Under the pieces are notes generated by a model. It was not told where the DNA came from. It saw nothing but the letters and a program-made list of their open reading frames with translations, and ran no database searches. A program made the position numbers and the translations under genes. 64,000 nt of DNA from Helicoverpa zea (lineage: Eukaryota > Arthropoda > Insecta > Lepidoptera > Noctuidae): contig NC_061470.1 in assembly GCF_022581195.2 (NCBI RefSeq), positions 2,604,001-2,668,000 on the forward strand. The letters are read 5' to 3'. Of the stretch, positions 35,086 to 49,400 are shown in pieces. Each line of letters opens with the position of its first letter. The stretch's first letter is position 1.

Positions 35086-38000
35086 CTAATCTACGCTCAA
35101 AGCTCTAAAAGACCCAGGCATGCCGATATACTGTTCATTGAAGTTGTTGGCCTGTCTGCAAGATTCATCAGTCTTCGCTTGGTACATCTCTTCGAAATAA
35201 TCCACGAAGTCTTTGGAAGTCACGGCTTCGCGCCATTCATCTGAAAACAAGAAAATTATGAATTGAAGATAGACATAATCTATTGGGGAATTTATTTAAA
35301 ATGGGCTTAAAATTAGCACCTTTTGTAAGTCAAGTTTACCAACGACAGCCATCGAAAACGAACGCCCTTTACCATTTCGTATGTGTTTTAGCTGTGAAGA
35401 AGAAATGGTAGAACAAACTCCCCAGCAACACAATTTTGTCTGTATGGTTTGAAGAACCGATTGTATACAACATTAATCATTCGTGTTAGGTAGTAAGGTA
35501 TTTAACCATGATGGTAGCACACCTTTTTTACCGATACCTATTACAAGTATCAAGCATTTTCAAAAGAGAAAAGTTTTTAAGAGTATCTTGCATAACAGAG
35601 ATAGAAAACTGGCATTATCTTGAGATATTGTCAAAACTGAATATTTGCTAGGAAAATCAATAGATAGGATACACAAATCCGTAGTATATGAATGTGGGTG
35701 ACAGGTTAATTAATGTAGGCCTCAACATTGCTTAGGATAGGATAATATTCTCAGGTTTCAAACACGTTGTTTGAGAGCGGGTAACCAAACTCCCGGAGAT
35801 TATAATTGATAAATATTCCACACTAGCTATTCCTATGGTTCCTCTCGCGTTTCGAGTTTTGTTATAATTACTTCCCTAATAGATATAAGAAGTAGGTAGC
35901 TTAATCCTTCCTCAGGTTCTAGGTTTTCTCTGTTTGTACCGAATACACCTACTTTTAATTGGTCCCATAATTTTGTCTTGTACGCCGGACAGCCAGACAG
36001 AAAGACTTACTTTGCATATATAATTTCTTAAGTATTTTTTCCCTAAAGCCTTAAAGGTATGAACACACTGAAGTGCATTTGTTGGTCAATTGCTGATATT
36101 TATGCAGAGCCGCTTAGACACCAAAATTTCCAGATATGGAAGATTCGCATACCCTAGGTAAAAAAGGGTCCATATATGCTCTTACAACTTACCATTTAGA
36201 GTTTGCACCGACCTCTCCTCACCTCCATACTCTTTAGGTATTATTTCCTTTGGAAAGAAATCCAACAAAGTTTCATTATCTTTGTGTAAATGTATTCTGC
36301 CAGCCAGTTTGGTACTCAAAGCCTGCTTTAGGAAGCCAAGTAGTGTATCCACCATTTTCGATGTGCTTACTATATGTATTTGTTTGATCCTCATTCCGTA
36401 GCCTTCCTGCAATTTTTATATTGTCATCATCATTATCATTATCATCACCGTCTTGCCTGTTTACATCTATTTTGGGGTCAGCTTTCATTGTTACTATCCT
36501 TTGCAGCTTATTGAAGTCATCACTTTCACTAGTAGGCCTAACCCTACCTCATACTTATTACGGACTATTTTGATCATTTTTGAGGTCAGACTGGCAGGTT
36601 CTCTTATTGAAATTATAATTATAAATCTTTTAATAACAGATATGTGCATAAGGCTCTTATTATTCACGCGCCCCCGTCTCTTGCTCATACCGTTTTCTTA
36701 GGCGAAGTTAAACTATATTCAGCTGCATCCACACTGACTGGGATCCAACTTCAAGATGGTTAATTAAAAACTAGCCATTTCATTTAAAGACTTGCTCACC
36801 GTCATTATAGTAATGATTTGGCGAAGTTCAAGGGGAGTGCATTTGGTCATAAAGTTCAGTATGTTGACATCTCTGAAGTCCATTACAATAACGTAGCCAC
36901 AGTTGTAATCTCGCAGTCTTACGTATTCATTTAGCTGAAAAAATAACACCTTGATTTATGTATTTATTTAACCAGAATTCTTCTTTATGAATTAACTGTC
37001 TGGTTCCTTCGGTTACACTCAAGTCCCTACACAACAACTTACTGCATCTGGTTTAAAGAAGCCTATAACCTTGCTCAGGTTCTAAATTATCAGTGTAGCA
37101 AAATTCATATTAGTATATTGGTTCAGTAATTTTTGGCTTCTGTACTGACTTCACGGTTCAAAATGAACAATGAAAACACCCTATGAGCCAAGCATCAAAT
37201 GGTTGTCTTCAGAGGGACAAAATTATTTCACAAGAACTGAGCATTAGTATGTTAAGAACTGTCTTTGAGTGTCATACATAGGTTTATCGTTAATTAATTA
37301 ATTCTTGATAAATTTATTTAATTTCCTTACCACAACGACATATTTGTAGAAGATGTGAACATGTGCTGATGTGTAATCGTCAGACTTAACGTTGAAGATA
37401 GACACCCTATAGTGTTCCTTCGACATCTTTGGAAGAAGAGCATAGCGCCTGAAAATTAAACAATATATTTAGTTAATGCTATGAAATCATTCCTGCTATT
37501 CAATTGATTGCATTGACTCAAAATTTAACGAATAACTCATGAAATTATAGTAGAGGCTTGGTGTTTGGACTTGCTTACACCAAGCGCTAACTTTCTTCTT
37601 CCTAATATCGATTAAGATAAAAATCGCCAAATAACATCTTCAAGCCTTGTTATAAAATAAAAAGGTAAATGGCTTACGTAATCGGTCTGTTAAACGACAA
37701 CTGTGTTTTTCTATGATTCGGGAAGTTTTGCAAAAGTTACTTCTTGTCCAATCACTTATGATAAACAGTTGTTTATTTAATTGGGTGTTTATCTCGTTAG
37801 TGGAATTGAGCCTTAGAATGGATCAGTTAACATAATTGATATCATCATCATCATCATCATCCTATCGCAGTCCACTGCTGGACATAGGCCTCTCCAAGTG
37901 CACGCCACTGAGATCGATTGATATACAACTACAAAAATACTTACACATAATTATCAAGAACAGCAAAGTCGTCCTTGACAACTGTTTTAGGATACAATTC

Positions 38001-39142
38001 AGGCATCAATGTTTTGAAAGTGCATAATTTGTCTATTCTTTGTTTTGCTCGCTCTACCATCCCTTTGGCACTTATTAGAGTTCTTTCTAAATAATCTCGT
38101 GCTGAAATGAAGAAGATAATATTTTTATCTATATATAACCTGAAGTTTTCCCCACGTCATCTAAAAACTACCAATATACTCGCTCGTGATATCAGAATGA
38201 ATTTCACCTTTAAAAGTGATTATAACAATGTAACAATTCATCCTCCGAGCCGTTTACCCAACTATGTTGGGGTCGGCTTCCACTCTAACCCGGTGCAGCT
38301 GAGTACCAGTATTTTACAAGGAGCGACTGCCTTATCTGACCTCCTATGAGGGTAACAATTGGTAGCAACTAATGGCAAGTAGTAGCAACTCTCGTTATAA
38401 CTTCTAATAAAATCTATTTCGTATTTTCTATATGAGAAAGGATTTTACAACTGTTTCATTATGGTTTGCCGCAAAATTACAAAGTGGATATCTGTTATTA
38501 ATTAATTAAAAAATATGATAAGGGTGTACAAATAATAACAATTTATTTCACTAGATACAAATTATGCACCTCATAAATCGTTTGCTGACATATAATATAT
38601 GCATATTATAACATGTATAAACGTAATGGAATAAAGGTTTTCATCGTAAAAAGTTAATGGTTGAGTTACCAATAAGGCTTTATTTCCAATGACGACTGTC
38701 AAGGTATGGTACACGAGATATGGTAGGTCAGATCCTAGTACCACTTGATACTAGTACATCACATTATACGTACTTCTACTAGCTGATCCTCGCAGGTCTA
38801 TGCCTATCCTGGAAGACCTTTTGACCGCAAATGCATAAAAAGTAGCTAAGGTCCTTTCTCAGACCCTACCTTTGTTTACCAAATATTTCAATCAATTCAG
38901 AAGTTACTTGGCGTAAAGAGAGTAACATTTAACTTCACCTAGTATTAATAAAAACATTATTTTTCCAAAGTTTACTCACAAAAATCTTTCTTCACAAAAT
39001 GCCTCTGCTTTTTCACCCAATCATCCAAAATATCCACGGCTTCTTCAATTCTTCCTTGCTTCTCCAAATTCACGTCCCTCCTAGCATATTCCAGTGTGTC
39101 TGGGTGGAATTCCAGAATCCGGTCTTGTAACACCGACACCAT
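35086..39142 (-). CDS. CRAL-TRIO domain lipid-transfer protein (alpha-tocopherol transfer protein-like)
   Basis: Complete six-exon gene on the minus strand: 39142-38980, 38101-37945, 37448-37331, 36934-36800, 36406-36193, 35240-35086; stop TAG. The protein is 313 residues. The start is the ATG giving MVSVLQDRILEFHPDTLEYA; a slightly longer open frame upstream begins only with GTG codons. Exon 1 shows EKQGRIEEAVDILDDWVKKQ. Exon 2 shows RDYLERTLISAKGMVERAKQ and LCTFKTLMPELY. Exon 4 shows GYVIVMDFRDVNILNFMTK. Exon 5 (about residues 192-262) shows EGYGMRIKQIHIV, LAGRIHLHKD and I-P-K-E-Y-G-G (about 247-253). The end is GMPGSFRALSVD. It is most like the next gene (43423-49615): both have an F-K-T-L-M-P-E segment in exon 2 and the R-A-L-S-V-D tail. 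Introns are short and relatively clean. A predicted soluble carrier; ligand unknown. Confidence 0.93.
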
Positions 39143-39190
39143 TTTGGGTACCACTGTGGTGACAAATGGTAATGAAATGAGAAGTTAGAC

Positions 39191-39200
39191 ATATATTTAT
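39191..39200 (-). promoter_or_regulatory. Possible TATA box of the CRAL-TRIO gene at 35086-39142
   Basis: ATAAATATAT on the minus strand, about 50-58 bases upstream of the ATG at 39142. This would imply a short leader of about 25 nt. Based on sequence and position only. Confidence 0.3.
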
Positions 39201-40136
39201 GGCTTATATTAAAACCTTTATTCTTGAGTAAAGGTGAGGGTACACTTGTTGTTGTCAACCGGCGACCAAAATGATTCGACCAAACATGAATTTCTAGCGT
39301 CTCTCGAAAAACAGCATCACATTCCACGCTCTTGGGGCCAATGAGGCCGTAGTGCTCGGATGGAGACCACGGTTTTGCAGGCATGGGATAGCTACCAACA
39401 TAGTAGTAGTAAGTCGAGGGTAGGCACAGTATGCAGAGAGCCACCAAATTGGTCCTTTTAGAAATCAATGGAGGTGGCCTATGTTTATAAGCGAGCGTCC
39501 TATAGCCAAGATGATAATTGGTAAATAAGATAATAATCAAGTCATTGTGTGCTTCTTTTTACTCTGAAATTTAATAATGACGTCCAAATCTAAGAATATA
39601 AGCCAGAGGAGCATGCCGTGTGCACTTTCTATTCACGCAAGCGCAAATAAATATTCATATTGTTAGTCCCTTACCTTAGTTAATGTAGCACGAATAAAAC
39701 CTAAGTTTGAACAAAACTGTAGCAATTCAAGCAAGTGTGCAACCACCTTATACCATTAAGATTATGCAAAAACCTATGTATTGTTACGAGTGTTTATTAC
39801 GCATTATGCAATAACTCTGATCGATTGTATGTGTTCACATAAGCATAAATCATTACGTATTTTTGAAGAACTATTTTTCTTAAAAAACTAGGTACAGTTA
39901 AATTTAATAATTCATAGTTTCACTGAGCAGATGTAAACAGACACAAAATTCTTGTGATCTTCAATTAAGTATGGTTGGGGCTGCGAGATTGTTCGAAAAA
40001 GACCCTTGCCCTGGTACACAAAGGCTCCATAGGAACATTGTGGGTTTTAGTCAGTAAAAGTGTGTCACGCTGCATCCGCGGCAGTAGGTGTCATAAATGA
40101 TTTCCCATAAAAAGTTGGGTACATATTATAAATCTA

Positions 40137-40502
40137 CATCGTGGTGGCCTATTGGGTAAAGGACCAACCTCTCAAGTATGAGGGCGCGGGTTCGATCCCA
40201 GGTCAGGCAAGTACCAATGCAACTTTTCTAAGTTTGTATGTACTTTCTAAGTATATCTTAGACACCATTGGCTGTGTTTCGGATGGCACGTTAAACTGTA
40301 GGTCCCGGCTGTCATTAAACATCCTTGGCAGTCGTTACGGGTAGTCAGAAGCCAGTAAGTCTGACACCAGTCTAACCAAGGGCTATCGGGTTGCCCGGGT
40401 AACTGGGTTGAGGAGGTCTTCTTGTAAAGCACTGGTACTCAGCTGAATCCGGTTAGACTGGAAGCCGACCCCAACATGATTGGGAAAAAGGCTCGGAGGA
40501 TG
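40137..40502 (+). mobile_element. HaSE-like SINE, full length, with 14-bp target duplication
   Basis: A box GTGGCCTATTGGGTAAAGG, B box GGTTCGATCCC, end GGCTCGGAGGATG. Exact direct repeats ATATTATAAATCTA flank it at 40123-40136 and 40503-40516, fixing both ends. Confidence 0.93.
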
Positions 40503-42200
40503 ATATTATAAATCTAGCAGCACTGCACCGAGTAGTAAGAACTATATTATAGAGGTAGCTCGGGCTATTGTCCGCCATCGAGTCATTCCAGAACTGTTAG
40601 AGGTAGGTAGTGGGGTCTGTTTAAGTTTTTTTTTCAGTTCTTATGAGTTGTGCTGATTTCAAGAAGAAAAGATGGATGGTCTATCTGATAGATGGCACGA
40701 ATAAGAAGGGAGTGAAAACTGAAAACAATTGAACCGGAGTATATTGCGGCAACCCCAAATATAATTGCAACCAGGGCAGGAAGAAGAAGAATTTGTGATT
40801 ATTTTCAGACTAGTTTCATTAGATATGTTGACGTTAAAAATAGTTTAATTAAAAATAAGAGTTTTAAAAATAGATCTTTATAATAATCCTATGAGACGAA
40901 AGAGGGCGGGGTTCATAAGTATAATTAGTTTCAGTAAACATTGCACTTGGAGAGGCCTATGTCCAGCAGTGGACTGCGATAGGCTGATGATGATGATGAT
41001 GATGATGAAACATTGTGATTGTCATTATAATAATTGTATTGTTGTTTATGGTTTTAGAATGACAAACAATATGCAAGCTGTTTAGACAATGCAGGATTAA
41101 TATGATAAAGAACATAATGTTAATTTCTTAGTTAATTTTGTACCACAGAAATTAGAGTTCAGAAGTACCATCAGTTTTATTCGTGTTAGTAAAAAACAAA
41201 TAAATATGTGGCTAATTATAGACAGTGATAGACAGCACTATATCACAGAAGAGGTACGCAACATATTTAGTGTAGGGTCGGTGTATGTCGTAAGAAAAGT
41301 GACTAACTTAAGAAGTAATTAATTTATGTAATGAAAAATATGACAATATGGATCGTTTTATTCTTCTTCTGACAGTTAAAAATAAATATAGCTTAGTTGA
41401 AAGTTTGAGTGTAATAAAAGTCGAAACGTATGCGTTTCAGATGTACCTACCTATATATATATATAATAGATACTACCAAAAATAGAGTTTGTAAATGGAC
41501 AGCTGTGAGTAGATAAAGATTTTTTTTAGCGTCACTGGTAAGAATCAATTGGACCCACTACTTGTCTTACAATTTTAAATCTTGCAAGTCCTTGTTTAGG
41601 TGTAATAATTTGAGGTCTAAAAAATAGGAGGACAAAATTGTCATACCTTCTCTAAACGAGAAACCATAATATTTAGGTATCGACATACCTTTTGATAAAC
41701 TATAATATGATCCTTTAACAACTGGAACTTCTGCACATTCCTACACGTAGTAACTAACACAATAATAAATCAAAGTATTAAAACCACATATCTTTTACTT
41801 GTCTCATTGTTGACTGTAATTAAAATCTAATAATTATAACTAAGGGTCAGACGAGGTGTAAGATCTGAACCTCGTACATTCAATGATGTATGAAAAGTGC
41901 ACACGCGTTTGTTATGTAACTGCTTTTCATAACAACAATTGTTCTTCTTGTTATTTTCATAATATGTAGGGATTGTAATAAACTGTGGTCGATCTGGGTC
42001 GTAAATTTTAGAATTCCGTTAGCTAGTTGTGCAATTTGTGCATATTGGTACCTATTCTTAACCTTTCATCATCATCATCATCATCTCAGCCATAGGACGT
42101 CCACTGCTGAACATAGGCCTCCCCCTTAGATCTTCACAGATACCTGTTGGAGGCGACCTGCATCCAGCGTCTTCCGGCGACCTTTATCAGATCGTCTGTC

Positions 42201-42267
42201 GTTGAGCCACAAACTAAGCACAGCTTGTATCTTGTGGCTACAAGCTGTGCTTAGTTTGTGGCTCAAC
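42201..42267. repeat. Perfect 29-bp inverted repeat, 9-bp loop
   Basis: Arms at 42201-42229 and 42239-42267 (outer ends GTTGAGCCACAAAC and inverse). It sits exactly at the edge of an inverted LINE 3' fragment (42062-42200). Confidence 0.9.
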
Positions 42268-43163
42268 GGTATCTACCACAATGTAAAGTTGCGTTTTTGA
42301 TAATAAACATTATTTTTTTTTTTAAACATTACCTCGTTGGTGGACGTCCTACGCTGCACTTGCTAGTCCGTGGTCTCCACTCCGGCACTTTTCGACCCCA
42401 TCGGCCAATATGGCCAGGCCATTGCCACTTCAACTGGCAACTCTTAACTTTTATTGATCATTTATATCTATTGTGTGATATCTCTGTACCTGCATCTCTT
42501 ATGAAGTTACAATAACTAGATGTTTTGGATGTGTGGGTGTGAAAGTGTGACTGTGATGGGAGAAGAATGTTAAATATTGAGGATAAATAAAACACAAACA
42601 AACACTACAACCACAATTTAATTACAATAATTTATACATTAATTAAGTATTAATAGGATTTTTTATACGATCTATATTTTTAGCTATATTTTAAAAAGCA
42701 AGTGCCAATAAGTTTCAAACGAATAAAAAAAATCAACAAACATTCAAGGTAACATACAAACATCCGTATTGAGAACCTACTCCTTTTTGAAAAGTAATGG
42801 TAACACTTCAAAATAAAATTGATTGTAATAAATAAATAAATTTTTATTGACATAAAATTGTGAACATAAAAACACTTACAAAAGAAAAAAAAAATAAACA
42901 GAGCCCATAAGGGAGTAACGTATGCAATATAACACAATATGTAGTAAGTATTTGTTTGAACTCTGGTACCCAAGGTAAGATTTAACTTGTATTATGGGTA
43001 CCAGTTTTCTCACATTTAGTTGTACACATTTAATTGTCCTGAGTTTGATTTGTAAGTACAAAATTGTAATTTAGATATTACATATCATATGGTCACTAAA
43101 AAAAATACAGGTCAGTTAGCTTAGGATCAAAGTAGTCTTAAACAAGCTTCCTTTTGAACAAGA

Positions 43164-43475
43164 TTTACAAAAAGCGACCTTAAATCCACAAGAATAGAGT
43201 CTATTTTTGATAACTAATCGACACTCAAAGCCCTGAATGACCCAGGCAGGCCGATGTCATGGCATGCTTTACAAAAACAAACCTTAAAAACGACTTACAT
43301 AAAGTTTATTTTTGACAATTCATAGACACTCAAAAGCCTAGATGAACCAGGCACGCCGATATAACTACATGCTTTACAAAAAGCGATCTTAAATGTACAG
43401 GAATAATGTTCATTTTTGTATATTAATCGACACTCAAAGCCCTGAAAGATCCAGGCATGCCAATATAATGCTCAT
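43164..43475 (-). repeat. Three tandem ~105-bp units made from the 3' end of a CRAL-TRIO last exon
   Basis: Units start at about 43164, 43268 and 43373, each beginning with TTTACAAAAA on the plus strand. Each contains the end of exon 6 plus downstream DNA. The third is the functional exon end of the gene at 43423-49615. The first unit still reads I-G-L-P-G-S-F-R-A-L-S-V-D followed by TAG in frame (43258 down to about 43211). The second has decayed (I-G-V-P-G-S-S-R-L-L-S-V-Y, stop lost). The outer units are relics inside the probable 3' UTR. Confidence 0.85.
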
Positions 43476-46400
43476 TGAATTTGTCTGATTGTCTGCAAGA
43501 TTCGTTTGTACTGGCCTTGTTCATCTCGTTCATGTAGGCTAAAAACTCCTTGGAGCTAATCTCTTTTAACCAGGCCTCTGTGGAAATAAAAAAATTCAAT
43601 TTTGCTATAATCATCGGCAAGAATATTGGGCCCTGACCTTCACCTGCGCAGAAGTGATTTATTAGTTTATTGCCTTAAGTGTACAGTGCGCAAAGCGATC
43701 CCCACTCTTCCGCCAAGAGCTCATTATCCGTGCCGATAACTATACCAAGAATAAAATTTATAATTGTGTTACTAGGGTAATAATCTTCAGAGTAAACGGC
43801 GAAGGATTTTGCAAGTGTGCTGAATAAGTTATGCCGCAAACAAAAATCATGTGTTTCGATGCAATCTCACAAATACTATTAAGGCGAAAGTTTGCAAGTA
43901 TGTGTTGCTTACTTAACTTTCGTGATTAACTTTGTAATAGGTACCAGAGCAAAAATATTTCACTGTATAATAAGAAATTAAATGAAATCATTAAGTTGTA
44001 ATGGACAGCTTTGTTGATGACAAGTTTGCACGCATATTTACCACACATAGGTATGGCTCAACCACTCCCGTGATATATAAAAAAAATCTATAACTTCGCA
44101 AACGCCTGTCAATGGCATTGTAGCAATTATGTACATGAAAACGATAACTAACAAACGAACGAAAATAAAATAAAAAAAAAGATAAACTTGAAGCTATAAA
44201 CTTTCTGTACCACGTTGTCCGGGTAACTACATAGATTGAGAAGGTCAGATAGGCAGTCGCTCCAAGTAGAAGCAATGGTACTCAGCTGCATCCAGCTAAA
44301 CTGGAAGCTGAATCCAACATAGTTGGGAAAAGGCTAGACAAATAATAAAACTTACTATTTAAATCCAGTAGCGCCATCTCCTTGCCACCATAATCCGAAG
44401 GCATCATATCTTTAGGCACATACTCAGACAGGGTTTCAGGAGTTTTGTGCAAATGTATCCTATCTGCCAACTTGGCGCTGAAGACTTGCTTCAGCATAGT
44501 TATTAAGGTATCCACCATTTTGGAAGACGAGATTACGTGGACGCCTTTGATTCTGCAGCCGTATCCTTCCTGGACATTATGAAGAAGATATTGGATTTCA
44601 GAATCAGAATTATTTTATGTCAATACAGGCTCTATTCCATGTCTTTATGAAGAACTAGCAGGTCGCCATGGTACTACCTAAGTTCTGAGGGAACTACATT
44701 CAGCATCCGAATAAAATCAGGCTTTAGACTCTTGGAGTGCTGTGCATTGTTCAAGTATTTTACTCTGATTAAATGAACAATAGTTTTTCCGTGAGAGCTG
44801 GTCAGCCAAAATTACTGCTTGGTCAGGCTCAACGCTGTTTTAGGAGAAATTATAAGAATCATCATAACAGCTCATGGCCTAGTAGTTATCAAATAAATAG
44901 GATCGATAAAAACTATGTTTTTAGATCCTGAAATGCTTTCATAGCAAATAGCTATCCGGCGTTACGTTACTTATTTCAGTAGAAAATGAATATTATAAAC
45001 TGATTGCAGAAAAAGGTCATTAAACTTATGAAAAACAAAACATCACGATTTAGATATAAAAAATCTTGTCCTGTATTTTTTCCTAAACCTTACAACAAGT
45101 AATAAAAGGACCATTAATTTTCAAAATCCTAAGTTGTTTATTCAAGGTTGGAAGGCACTTAATTTGTCCTTTTTTGTGCAAAAGATGTCGTTAGTCTGTT
45201 GACCTTTTAAGGACAAAATTATCATTCTACCACTGATGTCAACGAACTTTGATTATCATCATTGTATGATAAGTGCAGCTACACCCACCTCTCAAGAATT
45301 TTTTATCCCGCCTACGGATCTATAGTTGTAATATCCGTTTCTATTTTATCTCAATCGGTTCAGCAGTTTCACAATAACCAACTTTCTCATTGACAATATT
45401 AAATACTAGCTGTTTCCCTGCGGATTTACCTGCGTCCCGAGGGAACTTTTCCCCCGGCATCAAAACAATATACAGCCTATGCTGGGGATAGTCTAGCATC
45501 CCAATAGTGAACGAACGTCTTTAAATCAGAAACGAACAAAAACCGGCCAAGTGCGAATCGGACTCGTGCACGAAGGGTTCCGTACCATTACTTAGAGGTA
45601 TAAAACGGACGAAAAAACTGGTTTGTTTTATGGGAGCCCCCCAAAATATTTGTTTAATTCTAGTTTTCAGTATTTTTTGTTATAGCGGCAACAATAATAC
45701 AACATCAGTGAAAATTTCAGCTCTCTAACTATCACGGTTCATGAGATACATGCCTGGTGACAGACGGACGGACGGACAGAGGAGCGAAAACAATAGGGTC
45801 CCGTTTTACCCTTTGGGTACGGAACCTAAAAAATGTTCCTTCTTTATTATCTTAGTATAGTTTGTAATGTTATTGTACTTACAGTCATCAAAGTGATGAT
45901 TTGTCTCAGTTCCATAGGATTGACCTTGGTAACAAAACTCAGGATATTAATTTGAGAGTAGTCTAATATAATTTGGAAGCCCTTGCAGTATTCTGCTTGT
46001 AAGAAGTATTCGCAAAGCTGGAACAGAAGAAAATAAAACACTGTTTAAATAAAAACGTGATAAAAACTAAAAGCACATTTTTTGGAACATACGAAGTTTG
46101 GTCTAGACATTTATTTATGTATTTAATTTGTTATAATTTTTGTGAAAATTAAACAAAATACATGTTTTCAACAGACTCCCCATAAAGAATTACGTTCTAG
46201 TCGAATGTTTTTAATGACTATTTATACCTAAGGACGTAACAATATTATAGTAAAACATAGAAACAGTGAAGAAAAGTTATGAAAATTAAACATGAAAGTA
46301 TCCATTAAAATATTTTCCAATTGCTAGTCACGCCATTAACATAAAAAAAAATAGGAAATATAATAATAATTATTATGTAACTCACCATAGTCATATATCT

Positions 46401-49400
46401 GTAGAAACAAAAGAACGACGCAGCCTCCAAGTTTTCAGATGTTAATTTACAAATGAAAACTCGATAGTGTTCCGGCGTCATCTGAGGTAAGTGGCCTGCA
46501 TGACTGGAAAGACAAAATAAACATGGTTAGAGATGAAAAATAATGGGAACAAATATAATGACCACCATAAAATGCTTTGATACCCTTAGTTTTGTAACCA
46601 GAAATATCTACTGAACACCAGAAAAATAAAGTCTAAAAATGTAATAGTACCAGCTATTTTAGTCACGACTCCACTTTAAATTGTATTCGACCACCAAATT
46701 TAGTAAATGATCACCAACTCCTGACGACCAAATTAATGTATTATTTTTGCCTAAATAAGTCACTGTGATTGCCATAAAATGTAGGCTTATTACCAAATAA
46801 AGTATTATGGTGCCATATTAAGTTATGTGTCCGGCTTGCAATGCATGCGTGAGTGTCAGTATGACGAGTGACAGGGGAAAATGGAAGAAAATGACATATT
46901 GCGCCGACCCCAAGTAAAATTGGGAACAGGGCAGGAGAAAGAAGAAGAAGAATGTGTTTCTCAATACACTTCCTCGACAACACACTCTTATCGTACTGTT
47001 TGGAGGCATGCAATAGACAATTTTCCACCCTAGTGCAGGAAAAGGGTCTCCATAATGTTATTACATTTATTGTATCAGGCCGAACTTATTTTTTTGGAGT
47101 CAGTTTACTAAAACAGGATAGCAAGATGTAAAAACTTTGATTATCATTTTATATTAAAACGCTGGTATAATTTTGATGATCATTTACTTCTTTTGGTGAT
47201 CATTTACTACTTTTGGGATAACAATGATTTATTTCGACTCATTTTGCTTAAATAGGATAGCAGAATTTAAAAACTTTGGTTATAATCTTACTTTAAAATG
47301 GTGGTTTAATTTTGGTGATCATTTACTATTTTTGGCTTACGCATGATTTATTTTGGAGTAATTTCACTTAAATAGGATAGCAAAGTGTTAAAACTTTGGT
47401 TATAGTTTTGCATTAAAATGCGAGTTTCATTTTGGTGATCATTTACTATTTATGTCTGCTATTTATTACTATATCTGGTGATCAGTTAAACATAAGCCAA
47501 AAATAATTGGTAGCTACGGACTATGATACTAGACTTGACAACACAACCTATAAAAGTGATAATTAATTCTCGTAAATTTTTTGTGTTAGGAAACAGTCTT
47601 CTAATTGTTCATATTTAGGGGAATTGTTAGCCAGTAACTGGTTTCACAAGGCAGTACTTCTCCGTAAAATAAAGTAATCGTTCAGTTAACTACGTTTTCA
47701 ATATTATCTTCGTTTCTTTTATTGTCACTTCGCAGGGTACTGGCTTCTTCTCATACAGAGATGCCAAGGCGCTTTAAATTCCAGGTTTCCTCAAGATGCC
47801 TTCACCTTGACTCACTTGTGTCCGAGATGTACAATGATTTCTTATGAAAAGAATATGTGCAACAGTGGACTTGTATTAGTATATATGCCAGAGGAAATGT
47901 TTTATTTTTAATCAGTACTTACATCAATTCCTGCAACGGTTCCATTTCTTTTTTTATATCGTCGCTAACATTGAAGAATTCAGGCATCAGTGTTTTGAAA
48001 GTGCATAATTTGTCTAGTCTCTCTTTAGCTCGCTCCACAAGACCTTTGGCCGTGATCAGTATTCTTTCTAAGTAATCTCTGGCTGTAATAGTGATTAAGT
48101 ATTGTTTTATTATTAAAAATAATTGATTTAATGTCCTACTTATCTTCATCAAGTTGGAATTTTAAGGGCATGTCGTGGAAATAATAAATTGCTGTATAAT
48201 TGACTATTTGTTTCACCCGTGTTCCGGGGAAACTTCTTCCCGTACCTAGATAAAATATAGCCTATGTTCCTCAAGGATAGTGAAGCTATCTAATAGTAAA
48301 GAATTTTTTGTAGTCTTTATAATACAAACAAAGAAAAATAAATCCTCTCCATTATATAAGTACAGATAACATAGAAGTAAAAATAATTGACTTACAGCCA
48401 GTTTCTTCATCAAAAGTTAAAGCCAAAGTAAAAGTCAAAGTAATGTCTAAAGTAAAAGTAACGGTCAAATTCAATTTTTCTATTAGTTTTGCTGTCACTT
48501 TAGCCTTGAAAAAACGTATTTGACCGTTACTTTTACTTTAACTTTTGATGAAGAAACTGGCCGTTAATTACGTATCTTCATCAAGTTGAAATTTTAAGGG
48601 CATGTTGTTGAAATAATTACTTTGTTACATTATACATAATTGATTTAATTGGTTTTTGTCAAATTGTTTTATTGTGAATGTGAAAAAATCCTATCAAAAC
48701 CCCATTTAGTTGGGTGCCTACTTAAATTATTATCGGTACTTAAAATCCAGAAGATACAATAATAGGAAGTAATAAAGGGTTTTTTGAAGGTTGTATTTTG
48801 GACTTTCAAAAAACAGGCATATATATTTTTAGTTTTTATGTTGACGTAAGGGATAGTTGAAGGTGATATCCAAGTGGTCAAAGTATGTGTAGGTAAGTTT
48901 TAGCTGTGATAACGACACCCGATGACAAATATTGATACAGCCTTTCCATCTATATTTTACTCGTATATAATAGAGTTAGTATATGTAATACATATACTAT
49001 TACGAGTAAAATATCAATATCTCATTTTATAAGTTAAAATATCCTATTTCACCGGGGATAGTGTAGATTCCTAACAGTGAAAAAAATTTTGAAATAGGTT
49101 CAGGTGTTTCGGAGTATTTTTTTAAGCAAAAAAACTCTTTTTTAATAAGTTAGTTAGATGTTAGACAAGAATAGCAAAGTTCTTTTCAGCTTTAAATGTC
49201 GTTAAATATAATTATTTTTCCTATTACGAGTGTTTTTGTTGCAATTTATAACCCAAGTATTTGACAGAACATACTGCATAACTGCAAAATTATGTCGCAT
49301 CCTAAAATATTATAATCATGGGTAAATCTATCAAAACGTAATAATATTATTGTAAACGGATGTTTGTTACTCATTAATGCAAAAACTATGGGGTCCACTA

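Larger units (their letters stand above)
39143..43163. other. Intergenic, 4 kb
   Basis: Contains a possible TATA box, an R1 3'-UTR fragment (about 39968-40115), a full-length SINE (40137-40502), RTE and LINE tails (40655-41010) and a LINE tail with a hairpin (42062-42267). About 41010-42060 and 42300-43160 are AT-rich with no recognisable feature. Confidence 0.6.

Noticed and set aside
39070..39540. 156-residue minus-strand ORF
   Set aside because: It overlaps exon 1 of a CRAL-TRIO gene in a different frame and shows no family similarity.
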